A DNA stretch of 64,000 nt from Streptomyces sp. PT12 (GCF_003311645.1 NZ_QEST01000163.1:34895-98894); one strand, 5' to 3'. Counted from the first letter of the stretch, positions 40,846-50,402 are shown. Notes: a model not told the origin generated them from the letters alone. Numbers and translations are program-made.

Positions 40846-41796
40846 TCACGTCCCTGCCTGCAGGATCCGGACGGCGCGACGCTGCAGGAATGTCACCATC
40901 GCGATAACGATCATGAACAGGACCGACTCCGCCGCGGCGTAGCCGTATTCCGAGTTGGAGAAGGTGCTGAAGATTCGGGTGGACAGGATGTCCAGGGACG
41001 GCTTCGGCGGGTTGCCGCTGAGCCCCAGGATCAGATCGAACGCCTTGAAGGACTGGATCGTGGTGTACGCGACGACGATCGCCGTCGCCGGCGCGAGCAG
41101 GGGCCAGGTGACGAACCGGAACTGCTTCCAGCGGGACGCGCCGTCCACCTCCGCCGCCTCGTACAGCTCGCGAGGTATCACCTGGAGACCCGCGATGTAG
41201 ATCACCATCATCTGGCCGGTGTGAAACCAGATCTGGGTGAGGGCGACGAAGTAGATCGCCTGCTGCGGGTCTCCCAGGTACGAGCTGCGCAGGCCCCCGA
41301 GCCCCACGGCGTCCAGGCCGCGGTTCGCGAGCCCGAAGCCGGGGTCGTAGACGAACCGCCAGACGAAGGCCACCGACACCGAGGACAGGATGGTGGGGAA
41401 GAAGAACAACGCCCGCAGGAAGACGGACGACCGTGACGTGGCCGCCAGATACACGGCGAACACCAGCGCGAACAGCGTCTGGAAGACGACCACGGTGAAC
41501 ATGAACGTGAGGTTATTGCCGAGGGCTCGGGAGAACATGTCGTCGTTGGTGGCCAGATCGGAGAAGTTCTCCATCCCGACGTTGCGGTAGGTGTCCTCAT
41601 ACCCGTTCCAGTCCGTGACCGCGTACTGGAACGCCTGAACCGTCGGGCTGGCGAAGAAGAGGACATACAGCACCAGTGCGGGAACCGGGAACAGCCACAG
41701 CGCCGGATGCGTCCGCCGTGACCCACGGGGCTTCTCGCGTCGAGCCGGTCGCGTCAGCCGGGGCAGCCGGGTCGGCCGCGGGGTGAACGGCGTCAT
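40846..41796 (-). CDS. Carbohydrate ABC transporter permease (MalF type)
   Basis: A 316-residue membrane protein with a basic N-terminal tail and six helices, the first at ALWLFPVPALVLYVLFFASP. EAA loop: ELYEAAEVDGASRWKQFRFVTWPLL. It is the MalF-like partner of the downstream permease. ATGA overlap with the binding-protein stop shows coupling. Import substrate is probably a sugar or glycoside that the flanking oxidoreductases act on. Confidence 0.88.
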   Translation of the reverse strand: MTPFTPRPTRLPRLTRPARREKPRGSRRTHPALWLFPVPALVLYVLFFASPTVQAFQYAVTDWNGYEDTYRNVGMENFSDLATNDDMFSRALGNNLTFMFTVVVFQTLFALVFAVYLAATSRSSVFLRALFFFPTILSSVSVAFVWRFVYDPGFGLANRGLDAVGLGGLRSSYLGDPQQAIYFVALTQIWFHTGQMMVIYIAGLQVIPRELYEAAEVDGASRWKQFRFVTWPLLAPATAIVVAYTTIQSFKAFDLILGLSGNPPKPSLDILSTRIFSTFSNSEYGYAAAESVLFMIVIAMVTFLQRRAVRILQAGT

Positions 41797-43103
41797 CGCT
41801 GCTGCTCGATCAGATGCTGGGCCTGCTCGGCCGCCTGCTCGGGGTCGGCTCCGCCGAGCACCTCGGTGCTCGCGTTGTCCAGGACGCGCCGGATCTCCAG
41901 ATCGCGTACCAGGACGTGCGGCGCGAGCAGGGTCTCGGCGGTGAGCCAGTGTGCCGTCGTCCGCAGATCGGGGTTGTCATAGGTGATTCCGGTGACGCAG
42001 CTGTGCTGCACCGTGCCGTCCGCGTAGGTCTTCGCCACGTCGGGCTCGGTGAGGAACTCCACCAACGCCAACGCCGTGTCGAGTTCCGCCGTGTCCGAGC
42101 GGACACCGACGACAAACGACTGGTTGTGCACCCCGACGTACCTCACCTCGTCCCTCGGGACCGTGATGGGGGCGATGAGGTCGATGGGGAACTCCGCACC
42201 GGCGTGGCGCACCGCGCCGATGTGGAACGACCCGGTGGCGAGCATCGCGGCGTCGCCCCGGGCGAACAACTGCTGGAGCGGCTCGACGGTGGCCCCCAGG
42301 GCCTGGGGCTGCACGTAGGGGCGCAGCTCCACGAACTGCTCCAGGGTGTGGACGAACCAGTCGTCGGTGGCCGCCGCCGTACCGTCCTCGATACGGGCGA
42401 ACATGTCGGGCCAGGGCGCGTTGTTCATCACCATGGACTTCAACAGCTGCCCGGCGTTGGCTGGCTCGCCGCCGGGCCACGCGATCGGTACCACTCCCAG
42501 GCCGCGCAGCGCCTCGCACAGGCCGAGGAAGCCGTCCCAGTCCGCGGGCTGCTCCGAAACGCCCGCCCGCTCCAGCAGATCCATGTTGGCCAGGGGCATG
42601 TGGAAGATGTGCTGATACGGCAGGCCGAGACGGCGGCCGTCGCCGTCGGTGCTCAGGTCGAGCGCGGAGGTGTCCACGCGGGACAGGAAGGTCTGGTTGG
42701 AGAGGTCCGTGAACAGCCCGGCGCTCGTCATGTCCTGGAACTGCGCTCCCACGAACGCGGCGAACACGTCGCCGACGTTGCCGCTGCGGATCCGCTGCAA
42801 CGCGGTCGTGAGGTAGGAGCCCGAGGAGAGGACGTCCTGGCGCACGGCGGCCCCCGGGTTGCGGTCCTCGAAGCGCCGGACGAGGTCGTCGAAGACCTCC
42901 TTGTCCTCGGCGCGCCAGTGCGCGAATGACAGTGAGCCGTCCACGGGGCCGGATCCCACGGGATCCGGGGCGGGGGCCTGCGAGGAGGAACTTCCGCCGG
43001 TCGTGCCGGGTGGCGCGCATCCGGCGATCGCCCCGGCGGTGAGTATGCCGGCGCTCATGAGGAAGGCGCGTCGGGTCTGCGGTGACCCGTCGGGTGCGGG
43101 CAT
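41793..43103 (-). CDS. Sugar-type ABC transporter substrate-binding lipoprotein
   Basis: A 436-residue extracellular binding protein of the CUT1 family. The N terminus has QTRRAFLMSAGILTAG followed by the lipobox AIAGC (Cys about residue 28), so it is lipid-anchored; the Arg pair raises possible Tat export. The body shows typical motifs: LSFAHWRAEDKEVFDDLVRRFEDRNPG, VFAAFVGAQFQDM, and FARGDAAMLATGSFHIGAV. AGGAGTT precedes ATG 43103. The gene lies between an FAD oxidoreductase gene (23-bp gap) and the permeases in a single operon. Ligand unknown. Confidence 0.88.
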   Translation of the reverse strand: MPAPDGSPQTRRAFLMSAGILTAGAIAGCAPPGTTGGSSSSQAPAPDPVGSGPVDGSLSFAHWRAEDKEVFDDLVRRFEDRNPGAAVRQDVLSSGSYLTTALQRIRSGNVGDVFAAFVGAQFQDMTSAGLFTDLSNQTFLSRVDTSALDLSTDGDGRRLGLPYQHIFHMPLANMDLLERAGVSEQPADWDGFLGLCEALRGLGVVPIAWPGGEPANAGQLLKSMVMNNAPWPDMFARIEDGTAAATDDWFVHTLEQFVELRPYVQPQALGATVEPLQQLFARGDAAMLATGSFHIGAVRHAGAEFPIDLIAPITVPRDEVRYVGVHNQSFVVGVRSDTAELDTALALVEFLTEPDVAKTYADGTVQHSCVTGITYDNPDLRTTAHWLTAETLLAPHVLVRDLEIRRVLDNASTEVLGGADPEQAAEQAQHLIEQQR

Positions 43104-43126
43104 GGCTAACTCCTGTGCTGTTCGGG

Positions 43127-44719
43127 TCAGTAGCCGTGGACACGTGGCCAGGAAAGTTCCACGCCCGCCGCGACGAGACGTTGCTGGAAGGCGTCGAGAT
43201 GTCCGGGTTCGGCGCGGACCGCGCGCGGAGGCAACCGGCGTGCGGCGCAGTAGGAGACGAGATGTGCGGCGACCTCGCCGACGTTCCATTCCACGAGCGG
43301 CATGCGATACGCGCCATTGGTGATGTGGGTCGTTCCGATGTTCTTCGCCGCCGGCAGCAGGTTGTCGACGCGGACAGGGAGCAACGCGCCGAGCGGGATC
43401 TGGAACGGGCAGCAACCGATGTCGATGTACGGATCGCCGCCCGTGGAGGGGTGCAGGTCGATGCGGTAGGAGCCGACGCCGACGGTGTCGGGGAAGGCGA
43501 CCGCGCCATGGTCGCCCCGCACGTCGAGGGCGATGTCCTGTTCGACGACGGTGCGTTCGGCCTTGATGCGTCGGGACTCGCGGACATAGGGCGCCTTGGC
43601 GAGGCCGTCCGTGGCGCCGCCCACGACATCCCCTCGCAGCCGGAGGCCGGGCCAGCCGGTTCCGCCGTCGGGGCGGGGTGCCGCCGTCTGCAACCAGTAC
43701 AACAGGCTCAGGCTCAGCGCTTTGGCCCGGCGAAGGTGCTCCGCGGCCCGCTCCCGCCCCACCCCGATGATCGGTCCGCCCCAGTAGTCCATCTGCGGCC
43801 AGTTCACCAGCGTGATGTCGGAGTCGTAGGCGCCGGGTTCGAAGTTGTGCCGGTTGGCGACGCGTCGGAACAGCCACAGTTCTCGGTCGCCCTCGCGGGC
43901 GGCATCCGGTGGCGGGTTCGGGAGGAAGCCGCGTTCGACCGCCCTGCGGGTCTTCGGCTCGGGGGCAAGAAAGCTCAGCTGACCCTCCGGCCAGTCGGTC
44001 CACCGCTGGGCGAGGAAATCCTCGTACTCCTCCGGCTTGTCGATGGTGAAGTCCGCCCCGGCCATATGGTCCACGGCGAAACACACCGAGATCGGCTGCA
44101 TGTTGAGGGGATCGGAACGCTCCGCGGCGTGCGGCTCCCCGGTGTCGGCACGTGCCTCCGAACCCATCACGTGCTCGACCCCGCACAGGGGAAGCAACTC
44201 GCCGGTGTCCGTGGCGTCGACGAACCAGTCCGCGGCCACGCTCACCTGCTCGCCGCCGCGTTCGTCCCTCAGTACGACCTCCGCCACGCGGTCACCGTCC
44301 GCGTGGGCGGCGGTGGGCCGGTGCTTCAACAGCACACGCAGCCGCCCCGACGAGACGAAGGGCGCCAGCATCGCCTCGATCACCGACACGCCGACGCGAG
44401 GCTCGAAGCACAGGGCGGAGACCCGTCCGTCTCCCGGGTTCAGATCCGGCCGCCGACGAGCCGAGTGGACGAGTGGGTAATGTCGCCGATAGTAGTCACG
44501 GACGTCATCCCGCAGCCGGCGATACGTCCGGGTACAGCCGAACCGCTCGATCCACGGGTGCTCGTCCGGCGGTACCGCCTGGCTGGTCAGTACGCCGCCG
44601 AGCCAGTCGGTCTGTTCGGTCACTATGACATTGATCCCAAGCTCGGCGGCGGTGAGGGCGGCGGCCACACCCCCGAGCCCTCCGCCGACGACCAGCAGGT
44701 CCGTACGCAGCGTTAGCAT
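43127..44719 (-). CDS. FAD-dependent oxidoreductase, operon head
   Basis: About 530 residues. N-terminal LRTDLLVVGGGLGGVAAALTAAELG binds FAD; VTEQTDWLGGVLTSQ and DWFVDATDTGELLPLCGV are hallmarks of the FAD_oxidored (PF12831) group; the C-terminal NLLPAAKNIGTTHITNGAYRMPLVEWNVGEVAA completes the flavin site. It differs clearly from the flavoprotein at the other end of the operon, which is shorter. It probably oxidises the imported carbohydrate. ATG 44719 is chosen; a TTG at 44755 would overlap the divergent regulator start. The two starts are only 35 bp apart, so promoter sequences must overlap coding DNA. Confidence 0.8.
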   Translation of the reverse strand: MLTLRTDLLVVGGGLGGVAAALTAAELGINVIVTEQTDWLGGVLTSQAVPPDEHPWIERFGCTRTYRRLRDDVRDYYRRHYPLVHSARRRPDLNPGDGRVSALCFEPRVGVSVIEAMLAPFVSSGRLRVLLKHRPTAAHADGDRVAEVVLRDERGGEQVSVAADWFVDATDTGELLPLCGVEHVMGSEARADTGEPHAAERSDPLNMQPISVCFAVDHMAGADFTIDKPEEYEDFLAQRWTDWPEGQLSFLAPEPKTRRAVERGFLPNPPPDAAREGDRELWLFRRVANRHNFEPGAYDSDITLVNWPQMDYWGGPIIGVGRERAAEHLRRAKALSLSLLYWLQTAAPRPDGGTGWPGLRLRGDVVGGATDGLAKAPYVRESRRIKAERTVVEQDIALDVRGDHGAVAFPDTVGVGSYRIDLHPSTGGDPYIDIGCCPFQIPLGALLPVRVDNLLPAAKNIGTTHITNGAYRMPLVEWNVGEVAAHLVSYCAARRLPPRAVRAEPGHLDAFQQRLVAAGVELSWPRVHGY

Positions 44720-44754
44720 GGCCGCAACCGTAGCGACACCGACAAGGCGGACCA

Positions 44755-45603
44755 ATGGCTGAGATGCGCGCTTCCATGTCTGAGTTTGATGCCGGTGCCG
44801 ACGATCTATTCGGGGTCCTCGGGGCCCGTTTCGGCGAGATCACCTATCCCGCGGGCACCGCGACCACTCCGCAGGCCCTGCACGAGGTCCTGTTCGTCAT
44901 CACTCACCGCGGGGCGATGCGGGCCGAGCTCGCGGATACGGCATTCCAGGCGGGGAAGGGCGAGGTCGCCCTCTTCCTCCCCGGAGATCTCAGCAAGCTG
45001 CGATTCGACGACGCCCAGCTGACGCGGCAGTCCTGGTTCGCTGGCAGGCTGCGGGGACTGACACCCGCCATGCGTGAGCGCCTGTGGAGCCTGCCACGGA
45101 GAAAGGCCGCGTCCTCCGCCGTCACCTACCTCGTCCGCGAGGCCCTGACCTGCGAGGTCACCCACCTCACCGCCGACGGCGCCCTGCTCGACGCGCTCGC
45201 CACCGCGATACTGCTGCGCTACATGGCCGAGGTGGAATCCGACCCGAAGCGATTTCCGCGGTCACTCGAACTGGCCCGCCTGCACATTCACGGGAATGTG
45301 GAGCAGCGGCTCACACTCGGCGATATCGCGCGGGCCGCCGGCGTCACGCCACCCCACCTCATTCGGCTGTTCCGCGCGCATCTTGGTACGACGCCCATGG
45401 AATATCTGTGGAGCAGGCGGATCACCCTGGGTATCGAGCTGCTGTCGTCCACCGATCTGTCGGTGGGCGCCGTCGCCGCGCACTGCGGCTTCAGCACCAG
45501 CTTTCACTTCTCCCGTCGCATCCGCGAAGCGACCGGGGTCAGTCCGACGCAGCTGCGTCAAGGGCTGACCACGACGGGCCCGATGCGAGAAGAGCCCGGG
45601 TGA
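44755..45603 (+). CDS. AraC-family transcriptional regulator
   Basis: A 282-residue regulator with an N-terminal cupin-like ligand domain (about residues 10-150; HEVLFVITHRGAMRAELADT) and a C-terminal double HTH (RLTLGDIARAAGVTPPHLIRLFRAHLG; DLSVGAVAAHCGFSTSFHFSRRIREATGVSPTQLR). It is divergent from the five-gene FAD/ABC operon and is the obvious regulator of it, probably responding to the imported sugar. AAGGCGG precedes ATG 44755; an internal ATG (MSEFDAG) is possible. Confidence 0.88.
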   Translation: MAEMRASMSEFDAGADDLFGVLGARFGEITYPAGTATTPQALHEVLFVITHRGAMRAELADTAFQAGKGEVALFLPGDLSKLRFDDAQLTRQSWFAGRLRGLTPAMRERLWSLPRRKAASSAVTYLVREALTCEVTHLTADGALLDALATAILLRYMAEVESDPKRFPRSLELARLHIHGNVEQRLTLGDIARAAGVTPPHLIRLFRAHLGTTPMEYLWSRRITLGIELLSSTDLSVGAVAAHCGFSTSFHFSRRIREATGVSPTQLRQGLTTTGPMREEPG

Positions 45604-45657
45604 CGCCGCCGCGCTGACACGGCAGCCATACGGGAGGGCGGCCAGCCCGTTGCCGCC

Positions 45658-45825
45658 CTAAGGGCTGTCCCGCAATCCCCGTCGGGCGCACGACGCCAGC
45701 TACGGCACCTCGCTGCGTTGCCGAATTGCCCAAGTACGCCCAGTACGAGGACCATCCGGCGCCTTGCGATGCACCGCATCTGACGCCGTGCGCTGACCCG
45801 ACGCGGATTACGGGACAGCCCTTAG
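45658..45825. mobile_element. MITE-like element B (168 bp)
   Basis: Terminal inverted repeats of about 28 bp: CTAAGGGCTGTCCCGCAAT at the left (45658) and ATTACGGGACAGCCCTTAG at the right (ending 45825), with a couple of mismatches. The repeats continue inward. No transposase. The internal ~65 bp (TCGCTGCGTTGCCGAATT, then CATCCGGCGCCTTGCGAT) match element A, whose ends are different. The right end supplies the stop codon of the polysaccharide lyase gene. Confidence 0.85.
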
Positions 45826-48416
45826 CGCAACAGAGCGGCAAAGCTCCGCCCATACGCCCGCCCCGTCGCCGCCTCGACCCGCGTGCCACCGGGCACGTCC
45901 CGCACCGTCACCCCCGCGTCAACCTCCCCAGGCCGCAGCCGCCGTCCCCGAAGGACGACGGCCACACGGTCGCGTTCCGTCGTCGGGTCGGCCAGCGCCA
46001 GCGACACCGTGCCGTCGGCGGCCTCGCGCAGCAGGACGGACGCCGGGCCCTCGACGCTCAGGCGGCCCGCGCGGTGGGTGCCATGGGCGAACGCGTTGGC
46101 GGCGAGCAGCCGCAGGCCCGTGTGCTCGACGGCCTGGAGCCGCGTCGTGTTGGACAGGACGGCAAGCGGCCCCTCGGCGTAGGCGCTCAGCCGCCGTTCG
46201 CTCGCGCCGGGGACCAGCGCCCAGGCCATCGCGCGGGGGCGGTCGCCCGCTGGCTGCTCGAAGGTCACGGAGAAGACCCGACGGGTGACGGGGGTGTCGG
46301 GATTGGACGCGCGGAGGACACGCAGGCTGCGGGTGACCGTGTCGAGGGTGACGGCGGGCCGCCGTTCGCCGTCGAGGAAGACATAGCCGACCGCCGTCGC
46401 GCGGGTGGCATCCGCCCAGCGCAACCAGGCGAGGGGCGCGGCGCGTTCGCCGGTGCCCGGCCAGCGTTCGCCGTTCGCCAGCCGCCCGCTCAGCACGATC
46501 TCGTCGGCGGGCTCGGACACGCGGGCGTCGACCGTGGTCGTCACCGCGCGCCCGGCCGGGTCCCCCACCCCGGCGGCCATGACCACGATCTCGTCGTCGA
46601 GCATGAACCACGACTTGGTGGCCCGCGCGTTGCGGTGCACCCTCAAGTCCGAAGGCAGCAGGCCCTGTTGGGCGGCAGCGTACGCCGCGTCGTCCGACTG
46701 CACGAGCCCCGCCACGCCATAGGCGCCGAGGCGGGCGCCACCGGAGAACGGGTGGGTGCCGCGCGGGAAGTAGACATAGGTGTTCTGCGCCTCGGACGAG
46801 GATGTGAAGCCCGCCCCGGGGTTGTCGTACCAGAACCCCCCGTACAGCTCCGGCACCGTGCGCCGCTCCTCGACAGGGGCGGTCACCCCGGCCAGGCGCG
46901 TGGGGGAGACGGTCGCGTAGAACGCCGTGCCATGGCCCAACGTCTGGTCCTGGCCCGAGAGATAGAGGTGGTGCGCGCCCTCGCCCTGGAACCAGGGCCT
47001 TAGGTTCTCGCCGTTCATGTACTCGTACTTGCTGATCCTGGACGAGCTGCGGGCCAGCGCGAACGCGTAGCCGGGGCGCCGGTGGACCGTCTTGTCCATG
47101 GCGTTGAACGCCGCGTGCCGCGCGGGCGGGTTGAGGTCGGCGGCGGGGATCGACGCGTCGGCGAGGATGTCGGCGTAGCGGCCGACGCTGACGGGGGAGA
47201 GGAACGCGGCCGGGTCGAGGGGCGCGCGCGAGGTCTCCCGTAGGTGTTTCACATAGCCCTTGAGCGCGTCCGCTTCGGCGCCCGTCGCATGGGCGGAGAG
47301 GTCCACCACGGCCTCGACGACGCTCGCCACGGCCGCGTAGCCCGTCGTGGTCCGCGACACCGCCCGGCCCCTGACCAGCTCCATCATCCAGCCCTCGTGG
47401 ATGAGCGGCGCGAACCCGTCGGCGAGCCAGCCGGTGACGGTGGCCACAAGTGCTTCGAGCCCGTCCTCGGGGCCATGGCCAGTGCCCTGGAGGATCTTGA
47501 TCGTCTGAACGACGCGCGTCAGCAGGGACGTTCCGTAGGAGCCGGTGTAGGCGACGGACGCGTGCTGGATGAACGAGCCGTCGGCGTAGAAGCCGTCGGT
47601 GACGCCATGCCTGAGGTGGTAGGGGTCGACGGTGGCGTAGACGGTGAGGTGGTCGGCGACGGCCTTGGTGACGCGCGCCGCGTCGTCGAGGACGGCGCCC
47701 TGGAGAACGCGGTTGGTGGTGATGTCGGCGAGGTTGGCGCCGGTGTGGAAGCGCGAGTCCAGGTCGACGTCGCCGTCCTCGCCGTTGCGCAGATAGGCGT
47801 CCATGGTGGCGACCAACGCCGGTGCGAGATCGGGGCGTTGGGCGGCCAGCTCGTCGGCGAGCAGGACCAGGGCGCGGCTGAGGTGGGTGGAGATGCCGAT
47901 CTCCCACGCGTGCCAGTTGCCGTAGTAGCCGGTCGACTGGTCGCCGTAGTGGGTGGCGTGGAGCCAGGCGAGGGCGTCGATGACGCGGCCCCGCACGGCC
48001 GCGTTGCCCGGCAGGTCCGAGGCCGGGCCGCCGGGGACGCGGGTGGCCAGGGCGATCTCGGCGAGGTACTGGAACGACGTGGTGAGGTGCGCCTCGTTCT
48101 CGCCCAGGGGAACGCCCCTGAACAGCTCGCCCGGGCCCGCCGCGTCGAGGGCGGCGAGCCGGTCGCGGGCGGTGGTGTCGATCGCGGCGAGCTTGGCCGC
48201 GGCCTCGGGGCGGGCGTTGGACTCGGGCGTTCCGGCGAGCAGGGCCACGGTGTTGGCGAGGATCCGCTCGTGGTCGGCGCCTCTCGGGGCGGCGTGGGCG
48301 GGGGAGTTGAGCGCCGCCGCCAAGAGGGGCGCGGCGGGGACGGCCGACAGCAGGGCACGGCGTGAGAGGCGCAACGAACGCTCCAGGGCTCGACGACCGG
48401 AAGGCGATGGCCGCAT
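45822..48416 (-). CDS. Tat-exported polysaccharide lyase family 8 protein
   Basis: About 864 residues, the size of hyaluronate/xanthan lyases. A twin-arginine signal LRLSRRALLSAVPAAPLLAAAL precedes the mature N terminus. The alpha/alpha-toroid domain (to about residue 430) contains NWHAWEIGISTHLSRALVLL and SRFHTGANLADITTNRVLQGAVLDD, and the catalytic His and Tyr are in DGSFIQHASVAYTGSYG, the Asn-His-Tyr set of PL8 lyases. Beta-sandwich domains follow (YEYMNGENLRPWFQGEGAHHLYL). It cleaves uronic-acid polysaccharides by beta-elimination; the polymer is unknown. The TAA stop lies in the inverted repeat of MITE B. The start is uncertain (ATG 48416, poor ribosome site). Confidence 0.85.
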   Translation of the reverse strand: MRPSPSGRRALERSLRLSRRALLSAVPAAPLLAAALNSPAHAAPRGADHERILANTVALLAGTPESNARPEAAAKLAAIDTTARDRLAALDAAGPGELFRGVPLGENEAHLTTSFQYLAEIALATRVPGGPASDLPGNAAVRGRVIDALAWLHATHYGDQSTGYYGNWHAWEIGISTHLSRALVLLADELAAQRPDLAPALVATMDAYLRNGEDGDVDLDSRFHTGANLADITTNRVLQGAVLDDAARVTKAVADHLTVYATVDPYHLRHGVTDGFYADGSFIQHASVAYTGSYGTSLLTRVVQTIKILQGTGHGPEDGLEALVATVTGWLADGFAPLIHEGWMMELVRGRAVSRTTTGYAAVASVVEAVVDLSAHATGAEADALKGYVKHLRETSRAPLDPAAFLSPVSVGRYADILADASIPAADLNPPARHAAFNAMDKTVHRRPGYAFALARSSSRISKYEYMNGENLRPWFQGEGAHHLYLSGQDQTLGHGTAFYATVSPTRLAGVTAPVEERRTVPELYGGFWYDNPGAGFTSSSEAQNTYVYFPRGTHPFSGGARLGAYGVAGLVQSDDAAYAAAQQGLLPSDLRVHRNARATKSWFMLDDEIVVMAAGVGDPAGRAVTTTVDARVSEPADEIVLSGRLANGERWPGTGERAAPLAWLRWADATRATAVGYVFLDGERRPAVTLDTVTRSLRVLRASNPDTPVTRRVFSVTFEQPAGDRPRAMAWALVPGASERRLSAYAEGPLAVLSNTTRLQAVEHTGLRLLAANAFAHGTHRAGRLSVEGPASVLLREAADGTVSLALADPTTERDRVAVVLRGRRLRPGEVDAGVTVRDVPGGTRVEAATGRAYGRSFAALLR

Positions 48417-48494
48417 CCAACCAACCGCGCGCCACGGTGTCACCACCCATGCGGGAACGGGGCGTTGGCTCCCTCCCATGGCACCTGGCGCGCT

Positions 48495-49502
48495 ATGACC
48501 CGGACCTGCTCCGGTGGTGGGTGGGGCCTCACCCTCCCCTACTCGGCCATCGACGTCCCGCTGCTGCTCGACGGCCCGGTCAACTCCGCGGGATCGCTCC
48601 AACTCTTCGCGCTCTGCCTGGTGTTCGCGGGCCTCGCGCTCAGCTACGACCTGCTGTTCGGGCGCACGGGACTGCTGTCGTTCGGCCATGCCCCGTGGAT
48701 CGCTGGCGGCGCCCATGGCACCCAACTCGCCATGGAACGCCTCGACATGACGCTGCTGCCCGCCGCCGCGCTCACCCTGACCGCGGGCACGGCCGCCGCG
48801 TGCCTGCTCGGCGCGATCTCGCTGCTGCCGCTCGCGCTCGGCGGCATCGGCTTCGCCATGGTCACCCTCGCGTTCGCCCAGGCGGGCTCCATCTGGGTCG
48901 AGCGCAACCCCGGGGGCCTCACGGGCGGCGAGGAGGGCCTGTCGCTCGACGCGGACGCCGTCCCCTCGCTGTTCGTGGGCATCGGCAACACCGTGAACGT
49001 CTACTGGCTGGCCCTCGGCTATCTGGCCCTGGTCGCCGCGCTGGTGTGGGCGGCCACCGCGTCACCCGTCGGCAAGGTGTGGCAGGCGATCCGCGACAAC
49101 GAGCAGCGCGTGTCCGTGCTCGGCCGCGACCCGTTCCTGCACAAGCTCGGCGCGTTCGTGCTGGCCTCCGCGCTCGCCCTGCTCGGCGGCGTTGTCCACC
49201 TGCTTGTCACATCGGGTGCCACGCCCGAGACCAGCACGGCCGAGTTCACGCTCTCCCTGCTGGTGATGGTCGTGCTCGGCGGCGCGGGGACGCGGTGGGG
49301 ACCCGTCATCGGGGGCGCGCTGTTCATCTGGCTCGACCACAGGCTCACCGCGCTCGGCGTCTCCGACGCGGTCGCCGGGCTGCCCGAGCCGCTGGCCGCG
49401 CCGCTGTCCGAGCCGCTCGTGGTGCTCGGCGCCCTGTTCGTCATCGCCGTCTACGCCGCCCCCGGCGGCCTCGCGGCGCTCGGGCGCGGGAGGCGGCGAT
49501 GA
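48495..49502 (+). CDS. LivM-like branched-chain ABC permease, orphan and probably N-truncated
   Basis: About 335 residues. From LTLPYSAIDVPLLLDGP onward the protein follows LivM family sequence: FAGLALSYDLLFGRTGLLSFGHA, LGGIGFAMVTLAFAQ, VWQAIRDNEQRVSVLGRDPFLHKLGAF, and a final GGAGTRWGPVIGGA region. The usual first helix before LPYS is missing or out of frame (the neighbouring frame reads ARYDPDLLRWWVG), suggesting a 5' frameshift or truncation. No LivH, LivF, LivG or binding protein lies nearby, so the transporter is incomplete here. Its stop overlaps the downstream hydrolase ATG (ATGA). Confidence 0.65.
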   Translation: MTRTCSGGGWGLTLPYSAIDVPLLLDGPVNSAGSLQLFALCLVFAGLALSYDLLFGRTGLLSFGHAPWIAGGAHGTQLAMERLDMTLLPAAALTLTAGTAAACLLGAISLLPLALGGIGFAMVTLAFAQAGSIWVERNPGGLTGGEEGLSLDADAVPSLFVGIGNTVNVYWLALGYLALVAALVWAATASPVGKVWQAIRDNEQRVSVLGRDPFLHKLGAFVLASALALLGGVVHLLVTSGATPETSTAEFTLSLLVMVVLGGAGTRWGPVIGGALFIWLDHRLTALGVSDAVAGLPEPLAAPLSEPLVVLGALFVIAVYAAPGGLAALGRGRRR

Positions 49503-50389
49503 ACGCCGTGGAGCGCGCCGTGCCGGTGCGGGGCGGGGACCTCGCGGTGACCCACTGGCCCGCGCGCGGCGCCGCCACCGCCGCCGCGCCCGTGATCGCC
49601 CTGCACGGCATCACGTCCAACGGCCGCTTCCTCGCCCCCCTGGCCCGCGCCCTGGCGGCCAGCGGTACCCCGGTCCACGCCCCCGACCTGCGCGGCCGGG
49701 GCGCCAGCCGCCAACTCCCCGGCCCCTACGGCCTGTCGGCCCATGTCGCCGACGTGCTCGCCCTGGTTGACGCGCTGGTTGACGCCCGGGGCCCCCGCCC
49801 GATCCTGCTGGGACACTCGATGGGCGCGTTCGTGGCGGCCCTGGCCGCCGCGACGCACCCGGGCCGCTTCGCCCGCCTGGTCCTGGTGGACGGCGGCCTC
49901 GGCTTCCCCGCCCCCGCGGGCCACGCCATCGACGCCCTGCTCGAAGCGGTCATCGGCCCGGCGATGCGGCGGCTTTCCCTGACGTTCCCCGACCGCGCGA
50001 GCTACCACGCCTACTTCCGCGAACACCCCGCGCTGGCCGACCACTTCGGTGACGACCTGCGCCACCACCTCGACCGCGACCTGATCGGCGAGCCGCCGAC
50101 GATGCGCAGCGCGTGCGTGCTCGACGCCGTGCGCGCCGACGGCGCCGACGTCCTGTCCGACCCCGCCACCCTGGCCGCCATCCACCGGCTGCGCGACCCG
50201 GCCACCCTGCTCCTGGCCGAACGCGGCCTGCTGAACGAGCCCCGCGCCCTCTACGACCCGGGGCGCGTCGCCGCCGCGGGCCTCGACCCCGCCACGGTCG
50301 CCGTCCAAGGGGTGCCCGACACCAACCACGACACGATCCTGCTCGCCGACCACGCGGTGGCGGCGGTGGCCGCCGCCGTGACCAGGTAA
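49499..50389 (+). CDS. Alpha/beta hydrolase
   Basis: A 296-residue alpha/beta hydrolase. Oxyanion-hole region IALHGITSNGRFL near residue 35; nucleophile elbow GHSMG at about 103; the acid lies around the later LLLAERGL segment; the catalytic His is in DTNHDTILL near residue 277. Coupled by ATGA to the LivM-like permease gene, a pairing frequently seen with Streptomyces Liv transporters, where the hydrolase may act on the imported amide or ester. GGAGGCGG precedes ATG 49499. Confidence 0.82.
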   Translation: MNAVERAVPVRGGDLAVTHWPARGAATAAAPVIALHGITSNGRFLAPLARALAASGTPVHAPDLRGRGASRQLPGPYGLSAHVADVLALVDALVDARGPRPILLGHSMGAFVAALAAATHPGRFARLVLVDGGLGFPAPAGHAIDALLEAVIGPAMRRLSLTFPDRASYHAYFREHPALADHFGDDLRHHLDRDLIGEPPTMRSACVLDAVRADGADVLSDPATLAAIHRLRDPATLLLAERGLLNEPRALYDPGRVAAAGLDPATVAVQGVPDTNHDTILLADHAVAAVAAAVTR

Positions 50390-50402
50390 AACGTTATACG
50401 AG

